DNA of 6,334 nucleotides from Melioribacteraceae bacterium (lineage in GTDB: Bacteria; Bacteroidota; Ignavibacteria; Ignavibacteriales; Melioribacteraceae), in the NCBI GenBank assembly GCA_026987055.1, contig JALSNL010000444.1, forward strand, positions 1-6,334, written 5' to 3'. The translations under genes and the position numbers were made by a program. Positions within the stretch are counted from its first letter, which is position 1. The number at the start of each line of letters is the position of its first letter. Below are positions 1 to 5,647 of the stretch, in pieces. The notes beneath the pieces are model-generated. The model was not told the DNA's origin. It did not search any database and worked only from the letters and a program-made list of their open reading frames with translations.

Positions 1-234
1 CAAACCAAAGAATCAATTGTTTTTTTCTTAATAGTAACAATACTAAAAATGCTCTATGAAATTTATATTATGAAATTACTGAATAGCACTTTTGTATGGC
101 ACAATGTTTTTTCTGTTCCATTTAAAGATTTAATAATTGCAGCAATTTGGTTTGTACCGTTTTTTAGCTATAAAATTAAATGGCGGGAAAACAAAATTAA
201 AATCGGTAAAAATTCTATTTTACAATCAATCTAA
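1..234 (+). CDS. Glycosyltransferase, ceramide-glucosyltransferase/HpnI-like, C-terminal fragment
   Basis: The reading frame is open from base 1 to the TAA at 232-234 and gives the last 77 residues of a protein whose start lies outside the window. An ATG at 49 is only an internal methionine. The fragment has a hydrophobic helix (residues about 6-23), then a second hydrophobic stretch beginning PFKDLIIAAIWFVPFF, followed by KIKWRENKIKIGK. An 'R/K-D-L, hydrophobic W, then WRG-n-x-x-x-i-G-k' ending is, from memory, typical of membrane glycosyltransferases of the GT2/GT21 type (ceramide glucosyltransferase, HpnI), which move a sugar from a nucleotide sugar to a membrane lipid. Here the usual WRG reads WRE. 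The catalytic D-D-D-QxxRW region is not in the window, so neither substrate nor activity can be judged. It sits 20 bases upstream of the phosphoesterase and is probably cotranscribed with it. The family call rests only on the C-terminal pattern. Confidence 0.6.
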   Translation, partial: QTKESIVFFLIVTILKMLYEIYIMKLLNSTFVWHNVFSVPFKDLIIAAIWFVPFFSYKIKWRENKIKIGKNSILQSI

Positions 235-239
235 TTTAT

Positions 240-244
240 AAGGA
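240..244 (+). promoter_or_regulatory. Ribosome binding site AAGGA for the GTG-started phosphoesterase gene
   Basis: AAGGA lies 10 bases before the GTG at 255. The first in-frame ATG comes only after the first two metal-binding motifs, so this site together with the need to keep those motifs fixes the GTG start. Confidence 0.65.
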
Positions 245-254
245 AAATATTTCT

Positions 255-1157
255 GTGAATACACTAAAAAAATATGATGACGTATATGAATCCGGCTATC
301 TTGAAACAGAAGAAAATTCTTCTTTTAACTTCGGTAACATTACAGATAATTATTTCCCAAAGTTTGAACGGTTTTATAAAAATCCCGCTACGCATTTTAA
401 CAATATTATTATTAGTGATATACATCTAGGAAGTAAACTGGCTCAAACGGATTTACTAATTTCTTTTTTGAAAAATATTTCATTTGACAGATTAATAATA
501 AACGGAGATGTTTTCGATTCAATAAATATGAAACGCCTAAGTAAACATCATTGGAAAGTTTTAAGTCTTCTTAGAAAAATTACTGATAGTGAAAAAAAGA
601 AAGAAGTAATTTGGATAAGAGGAAATCATGATGGCTATTCCGATTTACTAACACAATTGTTAGGGATAGAAGTTTTTAACGAATATATGTTTGAATGGAA
701 TAATAAAAAAATTTTAGTCCTTCACGGAGATATTTTTGATGTTTACACCAGTAAACATCCTATAATTTCCGAATTAGCTGATATAATCTATAAGTTTGCT
801 ATTTTTATTGATCCTAAAAAAAATAGGATTGGTAAATTTTTGAAAAAGAATACAAAAGCTTTTTTGCGTAATGCTCAAATTGTAAAAGAACGTTCTTTAA
901 TTTACGGCAAACATAAACATGCAGATATTGTCTGTTGTGGTCACACACATTTTCCGGACTTATCAGTCGAAAGCAACATGCTATATCTTAACTCGGGAAG
1001 TTGGACAACACATCCTACACATTTTATAGGATTTACTAACGATGAAGTAAATATCGTTCCTTTTACGTTTGATGATATGATTAATTTGGAAATAAGTAAT
1101 TCTAAAAAGAAGAAAAACAAAAAAATGGGACAAGAAGATTTACCGTTTTATGTTTAA
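255..1157 (+). CDS. LpxH-like calcineurin-fold metallophosphoesterase (UDP-2,3-diacylglucosamine diphosphatase-like)
   Basis: This 300-residue protein has the full set of two-metal phosphoesterase motifs: SDIHLGS (D55, H57), NGDVFDS (D85), RGNHDG (N124, H125), LHGDIFD (H157) and CGHTHFP (H230, H232). The HGDIFD block, and LNSGSW after GHTH, resemble the LpxH-like group (COG2908 type), which hydrolyses the pyrophosphate of UDP-2,3-diacylglucosamine in lipid A synthesis. Many members have unknown substrates. No signal peptide is seen, so it should act at the inner face of the membrane. Two things are unusual. About 50 residues precede the first motif, whereas typical LpxH begins almost at that motif. 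The C-terminus carries a lysine cluster (about residues 284-290, KKKKNKK) that could bind acidic lipids. It starts with GTG behind AAGGA and follows the glycosyltransferase by 20 bases, so a role in removing phosphate from a glycolipid intermediate is plausible but inferred. Confidence 0.8.
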   Translation: MNTLKKYDDVYESGYLETEENSSFNFGNITDNYFPKFERFYKNPATHFNNIIISDIHLGSKLAQTDLLISFLKNISFDRLIINGDVFDSINMKRLSKHHWKVLSLLRKITDSEKKKEVIWIRGNHDGYSDLLTQLLGIEVFNEYMFEWNNKKILVLHGDIFDVYTSKHPIISELADIIYKFAIFIDPKKNRIGKFLKKNTKAFLRNAQIVKERSLIYGKHKHADIVCCGHTHFPDLSVESNMLYLNSGSWTTHPTHFIGFTNDEVNIVPFTFDDMINLEISNSKKKKNKKMGQEDLPFYV

Positions 1158-1214
1158 TATTAAAATTTATAGACAATATTTCAAATACCGTATAATGAAA
1201 ATGATTAACATATT

Positions 1215-1238
1215 AAACCTAAATTTGTTTTAGTGTTT
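1215..1238. terminator. Possible bidirectional terminator hairpin between convergent genes
   Basis: AAAC-CTAAA (1215-1223) can pair with TTTAG-t-GTTT (1229-1238), giving nine pairs with one bulged T and a 5-base loop. It lies in the 133-base gap between the convergent phosphoesterase and GH1 genes. Only three pairs are G-C and the T-run after it is short, so this is a weak candidate in AT-rich DNA. Nothing else was recognised in this gap. Confidence 0.25.
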
Positions 1239-1290
1239 TAAGTTTAAATTCAAAATCTGTTTTTAAGCAAATTTCCTTATTCAATTATAT

Positions 1291-2541
1291 TTACTTTATC
1301 ATTTTTTTTATATAATTAGCAAAAAATTTTCCCGAGGGCTTTATTTTCCGTTTAAATCCGTTTGTATAATTGACATGCACTAATCCAAATCTTTTAGATT
1401 TTCCTTCAAGCCATTCATAGTTATCAATAAAAGACCAATAAAAATAACCTAAAATGTTTTTTCCCTTCCGGTATTTAGTAACAATCTTTAAATGCTTTTT
1501 AATAAATTTAATTCGTAATTTTTCATCATTGGTTGCTATTCCATTCTCGGTTATTATTATATCTTTACCATAATTAGCCACTAATTTTAGAATTTTTTTT
1601 AAACCTTTGGGATAAACTTCCCAGCCCATATCAGTCATAGGTTTTTTAGCATACAGCCGGAAAGGAACTTTATAATTAATTATAATTTTTGTATGTAAAC
1701 GATAATAATAATTAACACCCCAGAAATCTATCTTATTATTAAGTTCAATAATTGATGTGTAATTTAACAGTAACGGGAAATAAATTGTTAAAAGGTTAGA
1801 GCGGAAAGCTTCCAAAATCATTGTGTTAAAAAAATAGTTTATTCTCTTGCTAAGTTTTTTATCTAAAAAAAAATCTCTACCTTCTTTAAAAACAATAAAA
1901 TGTTTTGCAATTCCCACTTTTGCATTTGGTCTTTTTTGCTTAATAAAGTCAAAAACTTTTACGTGTGCCAACAATATATTTTCAATTGCCAACATTGTTT
2001 TTGTTAAATCATGATCTCCAGGCGGGAATTTACCTTCGCCATAAGAAGCCAATGCCCAAACTAACGGTTCATTAAATGTTACCCAATATTTAATTTTACC
2101 TGAAAATTCTTCAATTACCTTACGAGCAAAATTAAAAAAAACTTCAATCGAATTTTTACTTGTCCATGGTGAAAATTTATGAAACCATTTAGGATGTGTA
2201 AAATGATGAATTGTAATTACAGGCTCAATATTGTATTCCAGTAATCTATCAATCATTTTGTGATATTGTGAAATAGCACTTTCATCAAATTGGTTTTGAA
2301 TTGGTTCAATCCTAGACCACTCAATAGAAAACCGGTAAGAGTTTACATTTAATTTTTTTAGTAATTCAAAATCATTTTCCCATAACTTCCAATGGTTACT
2401 TCCGTTTTCATATTTAGGGTCGGAAAAATCATTTTTAAAATTTTCTAATTTTTCCCATTCCGTAAAATCATTTTCTATATTGCCTTCAATCTGGAAAGCA
2501 GAAGTTGCTACTCCAAAAAGAAATTCTTTATTCTTATTCAC
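1291..2541 (-). CDS. Glycoside hydrolase family 1 (beta-glucosidase/beta-galactosidase type)
   Basis: This 416-residue protein covers the whole GH1 (beta/alpha)8 barrel and should release sugars from beta-glycosides with retention of configuration. The landmarks are in order: FGVATSAFQIEG at the N-terminus (Q17), YRFSIEWSRIEP (69-80), HHFTHP (H113), TFNEP with acid/base E158, DFWGVNYYY (N277, Y279), ITENG with nucleophile E332, and YWSFIDNYEW (W369, E376, W377) followed by KSKRFGLVHV. All expected catalytic and glycone-binding residues are present, so it looks active. It is slightly short (family members are usually about 440-480 residues). It has no signal peptide, so it is probably cytoplasmic and acts on imported or internal glycosides; the exact substrate cannot be read. 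The start is GTG (2539-2541), because an in-frame TAG lies three codons upstream. The ribosome binding site is weak. It lies 43 bases downstream of the SMR gene on the same strand and may be cotranscribed with it. Confidence 0.93.
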   Translation of the reverse strand: MNKNKEFLFGVATSAFQIEGNIENDFTEWEKLENFKNDFSDPKYENGSNHWKLWENDFELLKKLNVNSYRFSIEWSRIEPIQNQFDESAISQYHKMIDRLLEYNIEPVITIHHFTHPKWFHKFSPWTSKNSIEVFFNFARKVIEEFSGKIKYWVTFNEPLVWALASYGEGKFPPGDHDLTKTMLAIENILLAHVKVFDFIKQKRPNAKVGIAKHFIVFKEGRDFFLDKKLSKRINYFFNTMILEAFRSNLLTIYFPLLLNYTSIIELNNKIDFWGVNYYYRLHTKIIINYKVPFRLYAKKPMTDMGWEVYPKGLKKILKLVANYGKDIIITENGIATNDEKLRIKFIKKHLKIVTKYRKGKNILGYFYWSFIDNYEWLEGKSKRFGLVHVNYTNGFKRKIKPSGKFFANYIKKMIK

Positions 2542-2584
2542 GTAACTCTATTCAATTAAAAAAATAATAAATTTACTAAGCCGA

Positions 2585-2902
2585 TTATTGTTCTAAAAAC
2601 TTTAAGCCTACTATCCCAATAAGTATTAAAAGCATAAAAATAGTTTTATAATGATTGTACGTTGTGCTAAATAAAATATGTTCGGCAATAATCACTCCGG
2701 TTGCCGATACTCCCATCCATACAAGAAAAGCTAATCCAAGTTGAATATGTTTAAGAGAAATTGATAAAAGGTAAGCACTAATAAATCCAAAAACCGTGTA
2801 AAAGATAATTGCATACTTATTACTAAAACCGTTTGTATATTTAAGACTAATGATACAACCGGTTTCCATTATACCGGAAACTATTAAAAGCAACCACATC
2901 AT
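2585..2902 (-). CDS. Small multidrug resistance (SMR) family membrane transporter
   Basis: A protein of 105 residues with four hydrophobic helices and the SMR layout. SMR proteins are proton-coupled antiporters that work as antiparallel dimers and export quaternary ammonium compounds (Emr/Qac type) or guanidinium (Gdx/SugE type). Numbered from the chosen start, it opens MMWLLLIVSGIMETG with the essential glutamate at E13, then LKYTNGF, and has GLAFLVWMGV with the tryptophan at position 62, the spacing expected of Gdx. The Gdx tryptophan three residues after the glutamate is a cysteine here, and the tyrosine of the usual GxAYxxW motif is phenylalanine, so the subtype is left open. The frame is open to an ATG at 2965, which would add 21 polar residues. 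I chose the start at 2902 because it gives family length and puts the glutamate at 13, and because a -10-like hexamer at 2971-2976 would start transcription at about 2964. No clear ribosome binding site is seen for either start. Confidence 0.85.
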   Translation of the reverse strand: MMWLLLIVSGIMETGCIISLKYTNGFSNKYAIIFYTVFGFISAYLLSISLKHIQLGLAFLVWMGVSATGVIIAEHILFSTTYNHYKTIFMLLILIGIVGLKFLEQ

Positions 2903-2970
2903 ATTATTGTTTTTATTGATTGTTAGATAAACAAACTTTTCAATATATATTGAAAAATTATTCATTTAAT

Positions 2971-3009
2971 ATTATGCTACAATTACTTAATTATTAAGTT
3001 CTTATTAAG
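2971..3009 (-). promoter_or_regulatory. Candidate SMR-gene promoter with Pho-box-like direct repeats
   Basis: Read on the minus strand, bases 3009-2988 are CTTAATAAGAA followed directly by CTTAATAATTA: two CTTAATAA units exactly 11 bases apart. After 11 more bases comes CATAAT (2976-2971), a 5/6 match to TATAAT, with no good -35. Direct repeats of 11 bases ending about 10 bases before a -10 is the geometry of PhoB-activated promoters. The second unit differs from the first unit of the run before pstS (5551-5561) only in its last base. The same bases also form palindromes (CTTAAT-t-ATTAAG and CTTA-t-TAAG), so a dimeric repressor is an alternative. Chance is a real possibility in DNA this rich in A and T. 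Confidence 0.3.
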
Positions 3010-3014
3010 ATTTT

Positions 3015-3030
3015 AAAACAATTTTGTTTT
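3015..3030. repeat. Short inverted repeat in the divergent control region
   Basis: AAAACAA (3015-3021), two bases, then TTGTTTT (3024-3030) form a perfect 7-base inverted repeat. It overlaps the candidate upstream promoter element of the peptidase gene and could be an operator, but the AT content makes such repeats common. Confidence 0.25.
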
Positions 3031-3058
3031 GTTAAATTTATAAGTGATTTTTATTTTG
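3028..3058 (+). promoter_or_regulatory. Candidate promoter of the peptidase-lipoprotein operon
   Basis: TTTG (3028-3031) is followed after 20 bases by TATTTTG (3052-3058), one base short of the Bacteroidota TTTG / TAnnTTTG pattern. The same bases also read as a sigma-70-like TTGTTA, 17 bases, TATTTT. The coding start follows about 24 bases later. Both readings are weak matches. Confidence 0.28.
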
Positions 3059-3081
3059 GCTAAAAAAAACATTTACTCTAC

Positions 3082-4695
3082 ATGTTAAATATTAAAATAA
3101 ATTATCTTTTAATCGGATTTGTTTTATTACTTTCTGTTCATTTTACATCGGCTCAAGATTCTGTTAGAATAAAAAAGCACTTAAAATACTTAGGGAGTGA
3201 TTTATTTGAAGGCAGAGGAACCGGAACTATTGGAAGTGAACTTGCCGCAAAGTATATTGCATTTAACCTAAATAAAAATAACATTACTCCATTAGGATAT
3301 GAAAATACTTTTTATCAGTATGTTCCAATGCATGGAAGTAAAGCTACAAACAAATCTTATTTGATTGTTCTTGGAAATGGTAAAGTAGAAAACAATATAG
3401 ATACTTTACTGATTAACGATGATTTCTTATTTGCTCATGCTGCCGGAAGAATATTTACACCAAATCCAATTCCAATTGTTTTTGTAGGATATGGCATTAC
3501 AGCAAACGAATACAATTATGATGATTATAAGAATGTAAATGTAGAAGGGAAAATGGTTGTCTTTTTAGAAGGCGAACCGTGGTCTAATAAAAAGGATTTT
3601 TTTAAAGGAAATCTTAAAACCATTTATTCATTTCCTGATACAAAACAAAAAATTGCTCTTTCAAAGGGAGCTGTAGGAACAATTCAAATTCCTTCTTTTA
3701 CTGGTAAAACCAATGTTGCTTGGAATAAACTAATAGAAGAATATAATTTTGAAGATATTACTTTAGCTTATTTGCCCACACCGGTACTAAGTGTTTTATT
3801 AAATCCGAAAGCGGCTAATAATTTATTTAATAATTCAAAATACAGTTATGAAAAAATTAAAAAAATGTATTCTCAACAAAAATTAAAAAGTTTTGAACTT
3901 AATAAAAGATTATTACTCCATCCGGATATTATAAGACGTGATTTTCTATCGCCCAATATTGTTGGCTTTATAGAAGGAGCAGATGTAAAGCTTAAAAATG
4001 AATATATTGTTGTTTCAGCTCATTATGATCATCTTGGCATTGGTATTCCTGTTAACGGCGATTCTATTTATAACGGTGTTCTTGATAATGCAATAGGAGT
4101 CTCTGCTTTATTAGAATTGTCAAGAATATTAGGAACAAAAAATATTGCATTAAAACGGTCGATTATTTTTCTTTTTGTAACCGGCGAAGAAAAAGGATTA
4201 CTAGGTTCAAACTATTTTGTTGAACATTTGCCTATTGGTAAAGAAAACATTATTGCTGATATTAATATTGACGGTTTAGCTGTTTGGGGGGATTTCAAAT
4301 CAATTATTGGTGTGGGAGCAAATTTTTCCTCGCTACAACAAATATTGAAAAAAGTTGCATATCAAAATAATTTAATAATAGAAGAACTTCCGCAACAGTT
4401 CGATGCTTATGAGTCGTTTTTAAGATCCGACCAATTAACATTTGCTTTGGCCGGAATACCTTCAATACTAATTTCGGATGGATTCCATTATACAAATTTT
4501 AGTAAGAAAGAAATACTTTTAAAATGGAAAGATTATATGATGAACAAGTATCACACACCTTTTGATGATTTAACACAAAAGATAAACTATAAAGCTTCTG
4601 TTAAACATGTAAAAATTTTATTGAGTTTTCTTAAAGAATTAGCAAATACAAATATTAATGTTGAGTGGAAAAATAATTCACCCTTCCAAAAGTAA
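3082..4695 (+). CDS. Secreted M28 family zinc peptidase with PA-domain insert
   Basis: A 537-residue protein with a Sec signal peptide (hydrophobic core about residues 8-19, ending FTSAQ, likely cut near 23-25, no lipobox cysteine). It is therefore exported to the periplasm or beyond. After the pro-region (DLFEGRGTGTIGSE, 40-53) comes a PA-type segment (about 110-235, with FVGYGITANEYNYDDY and GKMVVFLEGEPW). The catalytic domain has the M28 ligands: SAHYDHLG (H314), GVLDNAIG (bridging D335), TGEEKGLLGS (catalytic E369, ligand E370), INIDGL (D397) and KYHTPFDD (H491). These two-zinc enzymes are mostly aminopeptidases removing N-terminal residues from peptides; the specificity is not readable here. 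The usual SDH before the 'F-x-x-x-GIP' motif is SDQ (Q451); this histidine is not one of the five metal ligands. The gene is 3 bases upstream of a PstS-like lipoprotein gene and clearly in an operon with it. E. coli Iap, which trims alkaline phosphatase, is an M28 enzyme, but nothing shows this one is its counterpart. Confidence 0.92.
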   Translation: MLNIKINYLLIGFVLLLSVHFTSAQDSVRIKKHLKYLGSDLFEGRGTGTIGSELAAKYIAFNLNKNNITPLGYENTFYQYVPMHGSKATNKSYLIVLGNGKVENNIDTLLINDDFLFAHAAGRIFTPNPIPIVFVGYGITANEYNYDDYKNVNVEGKMVVFLEGEPWSNKKDFFKGNLKTIYSFPDTKQKIALSKGAVGTIQIPSFTGKTNVAWNKLIEEYNFEDITLAYLPTPVLSVLLNPKAANNLFNNSKYSYEKIKKMYSQQKLKSFELNKRLLLHPDIIRRDFLSPNIVGFIEGADVKLKNEYIVVSAHYDHLGIGIPVNGDSIYNGVLDNAIGVSALLELSRILGTKNIALKRSIIFLFVTGEEKGLLGSNYFVEHLPIGKENIIADINIDGLAVWGDFKSIIGVGANFSSLQQILKKVAYQNNLIIEELPQQFDAYESFLRSDQLTFALAGIPSILISDGFHYTNFSKKEILLKWKDYMMNKYHTPFDDLTQKINYKASVKHVKILLSFLKELANTNINVEWKNNSPFQK

Positions 4696-4698
4696 AAT

Positions 4699-5535
4699 AT
4701 GTTAAAACTTAAAAATAAAATATTACCAATTATATTTGTTTTACTTTTTTCATGTTCAAGTGTAAAAGTTAACGAAAAAAAAATAATTACAATAAAAGGT
4801 TCCGATACAATGTTACATTTAACAGAAGTTTTGTCGAAAGCATTTGTTAAAAACCATCAAGATATAACATTCCGTATTTATGGTGGAGGAACTAAAACCG
4901 GTATTGATGAATTACTAAAAGGAAATATTGATATTTGTACAGCTTCCAGAGAACTTACTTCTTCAGAGGCAAAAAAATTAGCTGAGTATTATGGCAGTAT
5001 TGGTATGTACTATCTGATTGCTAAAGACGCTGTTTGTATTTATGTAAATCCTGAAATGAATTTAACTTCTTTAAGTGCAACTCAATTAAATAAAATATTT
5101 ACTTGTAAAATTTATGATATGAAACAACTTAATAATAGTGCAGGGAAAATACAATTGGCTATTAGAAATAAAAAATCGGGGACAAGAAAATTTATTAAAG
5201 ATATTATATTACCGGATGAAGATTTTTGTTCTAAAGCAAAAGAATTTTCAACAACATCCCAAATAACAAAGTTTGTTGAAAAAACCAAAAATAGTTTTGG
5301 TTTCGGTGGAATAGGTTTAGCCAAAGGAGTAAAAAAAATATCCATCAATGGTATCTCCCCTTCAATTAAAAATATTAAAAGTGATAAATATCCCTTAACC
5401 AGATATTTACACTTTTTTACATCTCGTTCATATTCAGGGGCGGTTAAAAAATTTATAAATTGGGTTTTGAGTCCCGAAGGACAAAAAGTTATACAAAAAG
5501 AAGGTTTTATACCATTGTGGGAAATTACTTATTAA
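4699..5535 (+). CDS. PstS-type solute-binding lipoprotein, short and divergent (phosphate-binding-like)
   Basis: A 278-residue exported lipoprotein: hydrophobic leader with lipobox LFSC, lipidated Cys19. The mature part follows the short phosphate-binding family plan (PstS/SphX-like, TIGR02136 style): ITIKGSDTM (34-38 = GSDTM), YGGGTKTGIDELLKGNIDI (61-79), TASRELTSSE (S83, R84), IFTCKI (133-138), RNKKSGTRKF (R156, S160, G161, T162) and the closing NWVLSPEGQKVIQKEGFIPL. Such proteins capture phosphate in the periplasm for PstCAB. Several positions depart from the family: GGGSGTG is GGGTKTG, IFTGKI is IFTCKI, and the usual tryptophan soon after it is absent (YDMKQL). Ligand specificity is therefore less certain than for the next gene. 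The mature protein has four further cysteines (80, 113, 136, 177). The ATG lies 3 bases after the peptidase stop, with no room for its own promoter. No convincing terminator hairpin follows. Confidence 0.85.
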   Translation: MLKLKNKILPIIFVLLFSCSSVKVNEKKIITIKGSDTMLHLTEVLSKAFVKNHQDITFRIYGGGTKTGIDELLKGNIDICTASRELTSSEAKKLAEYYGSIGMYYLIAKDAVCIYVNPEMNLTSLSATQLNKIFTCKIYDMKQLNNSAGKIQLAIRNKKSGTRKFIKDIILPDEDFCSKAKEFSTTSQITKFVEKTKNSFGFGGIGLAKGVKKISINGISPSIKNIKSDKYPLTRYLHFFTSRSYSGAVKKFINWVLSPEGQKVIQKEGFIPLWEITY

Positions 5536-5550
5536 CTAGCATATAAAAAT

Positions 5551-5593
5551 CTTAATAATTTCTTAACAATCACTTAACCGGACTGTAATAATC
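5551..5593 (+). promoter_or_regulatory. Pho-box-like run of four direct repeats upstream of pstS
   Basis: Four units start at 5551 (CTTAATAATTT), 5562 (CTTAACAATCA), 5573 (CTTAACCGGA) and 5583 (CTGTAATAATC), with steps of 11, 11 and 10 bases. PhoB-family regulators bind head-to-tail 11-base repeats. The cyanobacterial consensus is close to CTTAACCT and the E. coli half-site is CTGTCAT, so units 2-3 and unit 4 match these respectively. The run sits 55-97 bases before the pstS ATG, the expected place for activation under phosphate starvation by PhoR-PhoB. The pattern is seen directly; the regulator is inferred, and no phoB or phoR is in the window. Confidence 0.6.
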
Positions 5594-5599
5594 AATATC

Positions 5600-5619
5600 T
5601 ACTTTTCCGTAAATACAAT
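5600..5619 (+). promoter_or_regulatory. Candidate pstS core promoter
   Basis: Two possible -10-type elements follow the repeat run: TACTTTTC (5600-5607), 7/8 to the Bacteroidota TAnnTTTG element, and TACAAT (5614-5619), 5/6 to TATAAT. Neither has a good -35, which fits a promoter that depends on an activator bound to the upstream repeats. I cannot choose between them from sequence alone. Confidence 0.3.
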
Positions 5620-5647
5620 TAAAACTTATTTAAGGAAAAGAGATAAA

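Noticed and set aside
49..234. Separate 61-residue membrane protein starting at ATG 49
   Set aside because: The frame is open to base 1 without a stop, and the sequence matches a glycosyltransferase C-terminus, so the ATG is internal.
1158..1290. Possible Pho-box-like TTAACA/TTAAAC pair near 1205-1218
   Set aside because: The spacing is 8 bases, not 11, and the site lies between convergent genes where no promoter is expected.
2903..2965. 21-residue N-terminal extension of the SMR protein from the ATG at 2965
   Set aside because: It would push the essential glutamate to position 34, makes the protein longer than the family, and the likely transcript start falls at about this ATG.
4304..4495. 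63-codon minus-strand frame inside the peptidase gene
   Set aside because: It lies wholly within the M28 catalytic domain, whose plus-strand motifs are intact; the predicted peptide shows no recognisable domain.
5112..5348. 78-codon minus-strand frame inside the PstS-like gene
   Set aside because: Shadow of a well-supported plus-strand gene; low-complexity hydrophobic peptide with no start signal.
5536..5550. Terminator after the PstS-like gene
   Set aside because: No stem-loop followed by a T-run could be found; some read-through into pstS cannot be excluded.
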